Source: Terebella lapidaria
Taxonomy: Eukaryota; Annelida; Polychaeta; Terebellida; Terebellidae
Assembly (NCBI GenBank): GCA_949152475.1
Contig: OX424567.1
Location: 31,891,485-31,955,484, forward strand
Direction: 5' to 3'
DNA: 64,000 bases
Below the pieces are notes generated by a model. The model worked only from the letters and a program-made list of their open reading frames with translations, was not told the DNA's origin and ran no database searches. The position numbers and the translations under genes are program-made. Below, piece by piece: positions 50,933-60,139 of the stretch. Position 1 is the first letter of the stretch; each line of letters opens with the position of its first letter.

Positions 50933-53490
50933 TCTGTCTGTCTGTTTGTTTGTTTGTTTGTTAGCGCTCTACAGGTCACAATTTTGATCGTAAAGTCCCG
51001 AAAATTTGTCAGAAGATGTGCAGTCAGTACTCGACCAAGTGATTAACTTTTATGAGGTCAAGGTCAAATATTGAGGTCAAGGTCACGCAAAACGATAAAA
51101 ACACATAAATTGTCATAACTCCAGTTCTATTCGTTATAGAGACTTCAAACCAAGTTCATATTGTAGATAAACTCGAGTTCTATCTTTTGTGACCTTGACC
51201 TTGGCATTTGACCTTGACCTTGAGAAGTTCGTTATGAGGTGAATGTCAAGGTCAAGTACGAAGGTCAGCGCACCATATCGAGTAGTATATTGTTGGAAAG
51301 GTCTTGAGCCCCTGATTCCAGTGATATCTCATTTTTGGCGCTGCGACATAAACTGATGTCACAATGACGTCATAAACGTCAAAAATCCGAAATTTCAAAG
51401 TGCCATAACATGGTCAATAGTGTATGGAATCCCTTGAAATTTGATATGCATTTTGACAGCATTGACCTCTACGAACTGAAGTACAAAGGTCAAAGGTCAA
51501 GGTCAAGGTCATTGAAATCCCAGAAAAACACGTTTCTTGTAATAACATCCGTTTGAATTGTCGTAGGTTCATGGAATTTGAACCATATCATTCAGAAGAG
51601 GTATAGCAATCGGACCTATATGTCAATTCCATGATTGACCTCAAACTTTGTCTATAATCTGACAAAACTTAATCAGAATCCTATGATAATTCTGGTTTTT
51701 ACAGATATTTTTTATGTTTTCATGGCTCCAATTTTCACAAATTTACTGAACATTTAATTCTAAATCATTTATGCAGTCAGTTGCAGTGTTATTTCTAGTT
51801 TATGGTCCACTTTTCACATTTGGAATAAATTGAAAACTCGCCGAGATATCAAAGTAGAAAGAGAAGTGGGGTGAATCTGATTCTCAATCCGTTCACACAC
51901 CAATAAGCTGTAGAAACGATTACCCCCTGTGGACATGTCCCCTTCTAAATATACACACTCGGTTGAGCAGTAGTACAGTATATCATATATGTATCCAAGT
52001 GCACATCTCAAACAACAAAACAATTCTTTTGTTTTCTGACTCAGAGGTGTCAAACTGGTATAATAAAGCCTAAAACTCATGTCTAAATACAGTCTGGGTC
52101 AAGCGACAGCCCACTTTATATCAGAACTTTTATTACTTTGATTTTGGCAATTATTACTTGACGAAATGTAAATTTCGTCAAGTATGTTGGTCAGTCGAGT
52201 TTGTCTGTCTGTCTGTTTGTTTGTTTGTTTGTTAGCGCTCTACAGGTCACAATTTTGATCGTAAAGTCCCGAAAATTTGTCAGAAGATGTGCAGTCAGTA
52301 CTCGACCAAGTGATTAACTTTTATGAGGTCAAGGTCAAATATTGAGGTCAAGGTCACGCAAAACGATAAAAACACATAAATTGTCATAACTCCAGTTCTA
52401 TTCGTTATAGAGACTTCAAACCAAGTTCATATTGTAGATAAACTCGAGTTCTATCTTTTGTGACCTTGACCTTGGCATTTGACCTTGACCTTGAGAAGTT
52501 CGTTATGAGGTGAATGTCAAGGTCAAGTACGAAGGTCAGCGCACCATATCGAGTAGTATATTGTTGGAAAGGTCTTGAGCCCCTGATTCCAGTGATATCT
52601 CATTTTTGGCGCTGCGACATAAACTGATGTCACAATGACGTCATAAACGTCAAAAATCCGAAATTTCAAAGTGCCATAACATGGTCAATAGTGTATGGAA
52701 TCCCTTGAAATTTGATATGCATTTTGACAGCATTGACCTCTACGAACTGAAGTACAAAGGTCAAAGGTCAAGGTCAAGGTCATTGAAATCCCAGAAAAAC
52801 ACGTTTCTTGTAATAACATCCGTTTGAATTGTCGTAGGTTCATGGAATTTGAACCATATCATTCAGAAGAGGTATAGCAATCGGACCTATATGTCAATTC
52901 CATGATTGACCTCAAACTTTGTCTATAATCTGACAAAACTTAATCAGAATCCTATGATAATTCTGGTTTTTACAGATATTTTTTATGTTTTCATGGCTCC
53001 AATTTTCACAAATTTACTGAACATTTAATTCTAAATCATTTATGCAGTCAGTTGCAGTGTTATTTCTAGTTTATGGTCCACTTTTCACATTTGGAATAAA
53101 TTGAAAACTCGCCGAGATATCAAAGTAGAAAGAGAAGTGGGGTGAATCTGATTCTCAATCCGTTCACACACCAATAAGCTGTAGAAACGATTACTCCCTG
53201 TGGACATGTCCCCTTCTGAATATACACACTCGGTTGAGCAGTAGTACAGTATATCATATATGTATCCAAGTGCACATCTCAAACAACAAAACAATTCTTT
53301 TGTTTTCTGACTCAGAGGTGTCAAACTGGTATAATAAAGCCTAAAACTCATGTCTAAATACAGTCTGGGTCAAGCGACAGCCCACTTTATATCAGAACTT
53401 TTATTACTTTGATTTTGGCAATTATTACTTGACGAAATGTAAATTTCGTCAAGTATGTTGGTCAGTCGAGTTTGTCTGTCTGTCTGTTTG
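50933..53490 (+). repeat. Array B, block 4: two tandem units
   Basis: Unit starts lie at 50961 and 52232. Both carry 'ccataacatgg'. The second also has 'tctgaata' and a private 'tactccctg' near 53193. After the left terminus and one TTTG of the next microsatellite, a different element begins at 53491. No array B unit is seen after this point. Confidence 0.9.
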
Positions 53491-55250
53491 TTACTTGGCG
53501 AAATCTTCGATTTTCGCCAAGTATGTTGGTCACTCGCGGATGTTTGTCTGTCTGTTTGTTTGTTTGTATGTTACCTCTCTAGCGGCCACAGTTTTACCGC
53601 TAACTTCTCGAAACTTTTTTGTTGGATAGGTATTTGGCCAAGGACGGGACCGAACGTTTTTGAAAAAAATCGGTCCATTGATGACGTCACCAAAAATTCT
53701 TAAAAACTCGAAAAATCCCTATCTCTCATTATTGGCGAATTTTAAAAAATTCGCACAGCAGTCAAATTTGAACCGATTGTTCTGAAATTTGGTACACTGA
53801 TATATGTTCATATTCTCCATCGAAAAACAAACTTGTACGTTGATCGGTTGAACGTCAATGACGTCATGACGTAAAATGTCAATTTTTGAAATGGGGCCAT
53901 ATATCAGAAAGTATTTGTCGTAAAGAGAAGCAGATTGCACCATTGAAAAGCTTGTTGAATTCTGGTTCAAGAGGGTACTGTCCGATACTTTTCCGCCCTG
54001 ATAGATTTTCCGCTATGATGTCATAAACGTAAGGCCTGTCATGCCAGTATTTCGATTTTTCAGCAAAATTTCAAACATCCACAGTGCACTCAAATTTGAA
54101 GGTACTGGACTGTAATTATGACACCGTATGTGGAACTTTATTACCCAGCCACATACCGAGTTTCAACACGCTACGTGCAACGTCAATGACGTCATGACGT
54201 AAAACGTCAATTTTAAAAATGGAGCTATATATCAAGAGGTATTTGTCGTACAGAAAAGCGGATTGCACCGTTGGAAAGCTCGTTCAATTCTGGTTTAGGA
54301 GGGTACTGTCCGACACTTTTCCGCCATGATAGATTTTCCGCTATGACGTCATAAACGTAAGGCCTGTCATACACGTTTTTCGGCTTTTCAGCAAACTTTC
54401 AAACACCGACAGTGCACTCAGTTTTGAAGGAATTTGTCTGCAATTATGAGACCGTATGTGTAATGTTAATACCCAGCAAAACGCCGATTATCAACACGCT
54501 ACGTGCAACGCCAATGACGTCATGACGTAAAACTTCAATTTTAAAAATGGACCTATATATCGAGAGGTATTTGTCGTACAGAAAAGCGGATTGCACCACT
54601 GGAAAGCTCGTTACATTCTGGTTCAAGAGGGCTCTGTCCGATACTTTTCTGCCATGATAGATTTTCCGCTATGACGTCATAAACGTAAGGCCTGTCATAC
54701 CAGTTTTTCGACTTTTCACCAAACATTCAAACATCCACAGTGCACTCAAATTTGAAGGAATTGGATTGCAATTATGACATCATATGTGTAATATTAATAC
54801 CCAGCAATACAGCGATTTTCAACACTCTACGGGCAGTGTCAAATACGTCATGACGTCAAACGTCAGTTTTCGAAATATGGTTGTATCTCCTTTGGTGTTT
54901 CTCCTAGAACGGAACGAATTACAGCATCGGAAACTTCGTTCAATTCTGCTTAAAACAAGTCATGTAGGTTTTTTCCGTCATGATATTGTTTTTTGGTATG
55001 ACGTCATAAACGTAAGGTCCATCATACTTTTCAGCAAACTTTCAAACATCCATATTGCACTAAAATTTGAAGAAATACGACTACAGTTTGAGATCATATG
55101 TGAAATATTAGTACCCATGCCATTTACAACATGGTTTCAACATGGTAAGTACAGTGTAGAACGTCAATGACGCCATAACGTCAAACGTCAATATACGACT
55201 CTAAGTAAGTTTTTATCCTACAGTGAAATGGTATCCACCATTGGAAAACT
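53491..55250 (+). mobile_element. Type E element: distinct left terminus with type C core repeats
   Basis: The left arms are ACTTGGCGAAATC and GATTTTCGCCAAGT, so both arms have changed together relative to types B and D. A TCTG/TTTG run and the start 'gttacctctctagcgg' follow, then about four core repeats marked by the GCTATGACGTCATAAACG relatives near 54015, 54341, 54670 and 54997. No 3' arm or GGCC-TAT-GGCC hairpin follows, so the element is truncated, decayed, or continues into the next block. Confidence 0.65.
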
Positions 55251-56100
55251 CTTTTGTTTGTATGTTTGTTACCTGTCTAACGACCACAGTTTTCGCGCTA
55301 GCATCCCGAAACTTTTTTGATGGATAGATATGTGCCCTAGGACGGGATAGCACGTTTTTGAAAAAAATCTTACCATTGATGACGTCATTAAAAATTCTTG
55401 AAAACTCGAAAAGTCCCTATCTTTAACATGGGGCGATGTATATTTCACATTGATATTTCGCTAAAAGTGGCGGATTATTATTGGGCATAATATTTCAAAA
55501 TTTGATCCTGATGCGATCCGGATTACGGATTTGACAGCCATTTAATTTTAACATTGAAAACTCCTTTCCACACATACAGTTTTCGTGCAAGCACCTCAAA
55601 AATTTGTTATTGGATAGGTATGTCCCCTCAGACTGCACCGCCTATTTTTGAGAGAAAGTTTCTTATCGATGACGTCACCAAAAATTCTTTAAAACTAAAA
55701 AAATCCCTATATCTAACATGGAGATATTTTTTTAAAAAATCATAACTCGTTAATTTTTTGATAAATTGTTCTGAAATGTGAGACAGACGTGTACAGTGAC
55801 AACTCCTTCTTACCACAAAAGTTTGATCTCGATCTGATCCGGATTACGGATTTGACAACCGTTTGAGCATTTACATTGAAAACTACGTTCACCAGCTACT
55901 TTTGATGTGTTTTGCATAGTTCACGTTGATTTTATTTTGCACAAATTGGCGAAAAGTTACTGTGCACAAACTTACATCAAGTTGTCTGGATCTGATCCAG
56001 ATTACGGATTGTGAATTGACCAGTTGTGAATATATCGAGTAGTAGCTCGTTTGAAAGGTCTGCGCGAGTGCTTGCCAAATCTGTCCTTATTTCCGAAATC
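55251..56100 (+). repeat. Degraded type C body fragments
   Basis: A TTTG/TATG run and a start-like phrase ('gttacctgtctaacgacc') lie at about 55254-55285. A second start-like phrase ('cacatacagttttcgtgc') lies near 55570. 'GATCCGGATTACGGAT' phrases are like those near 16830. Copies are diverged and carry no complete terminus. No gene is visible. Confidence 0.6.
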
Positions 56101-56760
56101 TGAACTTAGGTAATGGCATTATGATGTCAAACCTTAATTCTATCATAGAATTTCACTTTTTACATGATGTGTATCAATCGGTCATGATCATTTTTGATCT
56201 GATGCTTTAGTATGTATATATGATGTAAAATGAAAAACATAAATAATGATTATGGCGTTAATAATTCTCCTAGAAACTTGAATCCAATTGCATAGTATAG
56301 ATAAACTCTCTCTCTAAGCTTTATTATGCATTACCTTGGTCGTGAGCATTGACATCAACCTTGACATAACCGCTGAGAGTCAAACTTGCATGAAAAAGGT
56401 ATTTTTCTATTCGTTGCATGAATACAATGTGTCAATCTTGACCCATGCCCCATCTCAATTTCTAGGGTGATCTGATCTCTCATTATGACCTAATTACCGT
56501 TTCGATGATGGAAAGAATCGCTTTTATCATGAGCGAAATTGAAGGTGTTTGAGTGTTTTTCGAATCTGTCATTATTTTCGAAATCCGACGTATCATTCAT
56601 TATTATACATATGACAGGTCATACGACGTCATTATGATGTCAAACTTGATTGATATCAGCATTCCCAAACAAGGTCTGAACGTGATCTTAACTAGTACAT
56701 CTCAGATCACACGTAACATAAGTTTCCTAGTCCAGAAAGGGTACACTGTCGCTAATTACT
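56101..56760 (+). repeat. Decayed tail of element-like sequence, no gene
   Basis: Weak traces of the repeat family remain. 'ccttgacataaccgctgag' and 'gcatgaaaaaggtattt' near 56360-56405 parallel 50755-50820 in the type D element. The rest is unassigned A+T-rich sequence. Confidence 0.4.
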
Positions 56761-56765
56761 ACTAC

Positions 56766-56822
56766 TACTCCAAGATAGATAGATGTGGGAGAGATAAGTG
56801 AGAGATAAATGGGAGATAGATA
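56766..56822. repeat. Imperfect GATA/GAGATA microsatellite
   Basis: Interrupted GATA and GAGATAA repeats are followed by 'aatttatttt'. On the minus strand this reads as AATAAATT followed by a (TATC)n-like tail, similar to the arrangement near 58676-58740. Confidence 0.7.
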
Positions 56823-57595
56823 ATTTATTTTGTACACACATGATATAAGTACATCTTAGATCAAAATGATAAAATAATACATGGTAGTTTTTGTACAGGA
56901 GACCAAAGGAGACGACGCTAATCGAGCTGGCGACCTTACAGTTGCAGTTGATACATGTGTATCACACAGAAACCATTTGCCAAACCAATACGGCCTATGT
57001 ATCGCAGGTTACTCTTTGTTCTAAATTAAATGAAGATCAAAAATGTGCCAGACGGATTAAATATAGTATCCATCCAATTTAGAACAAAGAGTTATGTATT
57101 ACATATATATTTCCGTGTAAAGTTCATGATGCAATCTTGGATGTAAATAATGAATGAAGCGTGACATTTAATCCCAATAACAACTTTATGTTATTGAATA
57201 CAGAAGAACGACCAGTATAACATAAATGGATCAATTATATTTCTATATACATTGTATACCACACCTGTATTTGTTGTATTTGCATATTCATCCATTGGAA
57301 AGAGATGAACGATTCACATGCTGCCATTTATTTCAACAGGCATTTGGCATTTCATTTTCTTAAAGAATGCTAAATTTAATACATGATGAATTCAACACAC
57401 CATTAATACCCAAAACATGATATTATATTTGCCGTCAGCCATGAGTTTATGTGATAATGAGTTCAGATGAATACAGTAAACCCAGAAACATTCACCTACA
57501 TAAAACCTTCGCGATTTTCACAATTGAATCTTATGGCCACGAATGTTGTAATTCACAATCTTGAAACAGGTATTTTCATTGGTATTATATTGGTG
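56823..57595. other. Apparently single-copy A+T-rich sequence, no gene recognised
   Basis: It contains a 17-bp inverted repeat (57011-57027 and 57076-57092). Short ORFs, such as one at 56891-57082, have no recognisable features. No element termini are visible. Confidence 0.5.
57011..57092. repeat. 17-bp perfect inverted repeat with 48-base spacer
   Basis: ACTCTTTGTTCTAAATT at 57011-57027 is the exact reverse complement of 57076-57092. It could be the terminal inverted repeats of a very small foldback or MITE-like element, or a simple hairpin. No flanking duplication is obvious. Confidence 0.5.
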
Positions 57596-57995
57596 TTATT
57601 GGTTTGCGTATCTGTTGCGGTGCCGATATAACAGGTACACGCCAAGGGTCTGCATAGCAGGCTCTGGTGATCGCCCACATCGGCTCTGAAGCGAAACATA
57701 AGGGGACAAAATTATATGGACATACATTGTTTCAAGAAACTTCATAATATTCATACCAATATACAATTCCAGGATGATCCAAGATTTCATGTCTGTGATA
57801 ACTTACAACTAGTGTCTTGGTGTACCAATAACTCTTGATGAACAATAAAAATTCAGGACAAATTTGATTGCATGGCTCATATTTTAGACGTGGCTGACTC
57901 AGACCCACCTTGAATATCAAGTTAGCCAATTTTTCGTTGTCTACTGGAGGCAGCTGTAGATCTGTTGAGAGGTGATGTGGAGTGTAATTCACCAT
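57596..57995 (-). CDS. Possible two-exon small gene, function unknown
   Basis: This is a speculative gene model on the minus strand. Exon 1 (57995 to 57807) starts at an ATG in a favourable context (A at -3, G at +4) and encodes 63 residues. It ends at a GTAAGT donor (57806-57801) in phase 0. Exon 2 (57685 to 57596) follows a pyrimidine-rich CTTCAG acceptor, is also in phase 0, and encodes 29 residues before TAA. The implied intron is 121 bp. The 92-residue product has no signal peptide, motif or family that I recognise. Matching phase and good splice sites support it, but short length and lack of homology argue against it. A decayed gene fragment or chance is equally possible. Confidence 0.2.
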
Positions 57996-58054
57996 TGTGA
58001 TCACCACGAGTTTCGCTGCCTATTTTTCTGAAATTATATAGTAAAAAGTATTGT

Positions 58055-58132
58055 ATATTAAAATAAGTCCAAACATTTTTATTTACCACCAATATGGGTG
58101 GTAAATAAAAATGTTTGGACTTATTTTAATAT
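58055..58132. repeat. Perfect 36-bp inverted repeat with 6-base loop
   Basis: Positions 58055-58090 and 58097-58132 are exact reverse complements around the loop AATATG, giving a 78-base near-perfect palindrome. The inner arm ends are ACCACC and GGTGGT. A perfect arm of this length is far beyond chance. It may be two fused element ends, a miniature foldback element, or a hairpin RNA source. Confidence 0.9.
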
Positions 58133-58334
58133 GCGAGTTGTGAGCATTAACTGTGACCCAGCAATTACAAACTGTGTTTGGACATAAAAGACATTAAAAT
58201 TGACAAAAATGTAAGCTTCATTATTTTTTACAACGATTGGTGAACACGTATGAGCTTATATAAACATCTTTTGTTGGCACAGATCTTGGCGTACGGGTGG
58301 TTATTAATATCAGAGGAAATCAGTGAGCTGGTGA
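58133..58334. other. Spacer with no gene seen
   Basis: A+T-rich sequence between the palindrome and a tRNA-like remnant. Nothing is recognised in it. Confidence 0.4.
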
Positions 58335-58407
58335 GAATCCATCAGCCTGATTTGGGAACCACGTACCACGTAGAGGACACTCCATATACGTACTGAGCTA
58401 ACCGGGC
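58335..58407 (-). repeat. tRNA-like SINE remnant
   Basis: Read on the minus strand it begins GCCCGGTTAGCTCAGTACG, with a good A-box (TAGCTCAGTACG), and about 45 bases on has a degraded B-box (GGTTCCCAAATC). This spacing is typical of tRNA-derived SINE heads. The stems are not intact. Confidence 0.4.
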
Positions 58408-58488
58408 ATCAGAGACATTGAAAAATTCACACCATGGATGATGTGCAATTTGTCATCATCATCTGCCCTGTCAGATAATATTATATCC

Positions 58489-58531
58489 GGGGGAGGGGGG
58501 AGTTGGGGTGGGGGAGTTGGGGGGGGGGGGT
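58489..58531 (+). other. Guanine-run tract with G-quadruplex potential
   Basis: Runs of 4 to 12 G separated by short A or T spacers fill this stretch. The pattern exceeds the G3+N1-7 rule for intramolecular G-quadruplexes. It stands out in an otherwise A+T-rich neighbourhood. Confidence 0.75.
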
Positions 58532-58675
58532 GAGTAGGTTATGAAAAATGTCCCATTTCTCCTTACAACAGCTATAAAATGTGTTCTTCTCGATGATACA
58601 GTTTGGTTCAATTACCAGTCACACTACAAACACATGAATGAAAGCGTACTCAAAACTATCTAGCTCCCTACATAT

Positions 58676-58730
58676 TAGACAGATAGGGAGATAGACGGGG
58701 AGATAGATAAATAGATAGATAGGGAGATGC
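58676..58730. repeat. GATA/GGGAGATA microsatellite
   Basis: Interrupted GATA repeats with GGGAGATA variants. They are followed on the plus strand by 'gcagtttatttcaaatg', so on the minus strand an AAATAAAC signal precedes a (TATC)n tail, as in some retroposon 3' ends. Confidence 0.7.
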
Positions 58731-59385
58731 AGTTTATTTCAAATGTGCAATGCAACAAATAGTTGTATTATAATACGATTCATAATACATGTGTGCTGCA
58801 CATTGATGGAAGCTGTCTGTAACACGCGAGTGCCCTGACTTCCACAGATACATATATAGCACATAATATATAGTATACAAGCTACAGGCAGTTGGAATTG
58901 AAAGCGTAAGAATGTCATTTTTTTGCCGAAACATTTTGAATATGCTGTTGAACTGATTGCTATGATATGGTTTGTATTACAGTATTTGTAATTATATGTA
59001 GGGCCTATTGATTCAGAAGACTGTTTCGCAGAAATAAGTTGGATACCACATATGTCATGTGCACATGCGATTCCGTTGTAACGAATGAAATACCGACAAC
59101 GCATCAATCCAAACCGCACCTTTGAGGTGATTCCTTGTCCATCGATACCCAAATTGTCTGCACAGATTTTTTTTTCGGCCGTTTATTCCCAGACCAGATA
59201 TTTCGTGGATGTTTATGTTAGCCTTAGGCCTAATAGATTCTAGCTGTTACATCAGCCCGTGCAAATATTCACTGGCCTGGGCAGATCGACGGACCGACCA
59301 CATTGCGACCCCCGCTGTATGACACAGACGTGTGACGCGTATGACGTGTGACACGAGACAATTGTAAACTACAATTCACAGAATA
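58731..59385. other. Intergenic sequence, no gene recognised
   Basis: Minus-strand ORFs of 66 and 137 codons lie here, but they overlap in different frames and show no motif. A T-run lies at 59167-59175. Several GTGTGAC/GACGTGTGAC phrases near 59325-59355 form a small imperfect repeat. Confidence 0.45.
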
Positions 59386-59418
59386 CTAGTAACTAGGCGA
59401 AGCCCGCACAATGCGCGC
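59386..59418 (-). repeat. Candidate 3' terminus of the Rep-helicase transposon (hairpin plus CTAG)
   Basis: On the minus strand, a 17-base hairpin at 59418-59402 (arms GCGCGCA and TGCGGGC, one mismatch, loop TTG) is followed by 12 bases and then CTAG at 59389-59386, with T next. Canonical Helitrons end with a hairpin 10-12 bases before CTRR and insert before T. The spacing fits well, and the site is about 750 bases after the transposase stop. A second GC-rich hairpin (CCGGGC-TCGC-GCCCGG) lies near 59502-59517. The weakness is that endonuclease-bearing Helentrons usually do not end in CTRR. Confidence 0.35.
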
Positions 59419-60139
59419 AACATTTGTCCATCGTGGAATCGCTCGAAGCCCGTCAATGCGGAGACCTGCCAAGCGGACAACTTACCACGATCATAGTAGT
59501 ACCGGGCGCGAGCCCGGAGATCAAACAGGACCAATGAACTAAATGACGTATAACTTATACTAAGTCCCTTAACTGTACTAACATGCAGTGGACATGGCAA
59601 ATACGGGATGATGTAGAACCAAGCTTTTGTGAGAATACTAATTGTAAAGTGATATTTGGATATTTCGTTGCAACTAGGTATTACGTGTATTGTGCTCCAG
59701 GATTGATACAATGTCAAGAGGTAGTTAAATAGCCTCCCACACAAAAGACCCTCTTTGTCCCACACTTCAAAGTAACAAGGTTTGAATGCGACCTAAAATT
59801 ATCTTGTAGTCAAATGAAATGTCACAGATGTGACACCGATACTGCAATAAGTGTACGCCATGCCCAAGCAAATACATATATCAGGTACCTAAAATATTAC
59901 AAGTGTAAAGCTTTCCAATTCATCAAAACAAATACATAGATCGCACAGGAATATATATATCAAAAGGCTACAGAAATATATGGGCAAATTACCTGAGGCA
60001 TCACAGATTATGATATGCCTTGGTGACGAATATGATACGAATATGATCATAATTTACTATTATGCATATCAAAGCAAGAAAAATGATTACATGGTGTTAA
60101 GCAATATTTTTTTCCTCGAACCATTACTATTGATATCAT
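59419..60139 (-). other. 3' non-coding region downstream of the transposase gene
   Basis: A+T-rich sequence between the transposase stop codon and the candidate 3' terminus. A 129-codon minus-strand ORF (59376-59765) has no recognisable domain and crosses the candidate terminus, so it is not called. No clear AATAAA was found just after the stop. Confidence 0.5.

Noticed and set aside
3679..53351. A recurring minus-strand ORF of 79 codons in array A units and 88 codons in array B units, seen in all units
   Set aside because: It recurs only because the units are nearly identical. Most differences I checked between arrays A and B in this frame change amino acids, the start differs because of a small frameshifting indel, and the homologous region in type C elements (about 17161-17373) is broken. 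There is no recognisable domain. It looks non-coding.
11412..53490. CRISPR-like or rRNA/histone gene cluster
   Set aside because: The repeats are 1.27 kb, directly adjacent and without variable spacers, and they contain no rRNA or histone sequence. Terminal hairpins and microsatellites mark them as element-derived satellite.
54784..55170. 128-codon plus-strand ORF
   Set aside because: It runs across type C core repeats. The same frame is closed in other core copies, so it is a chance opening.
58739..59765. Minus-strand ORFs of 137 and 129 codons
   Set aside because: There is no recognisable domain or clear composition signal. One crosses the candidate transposon terminus. They are not supported as genes.
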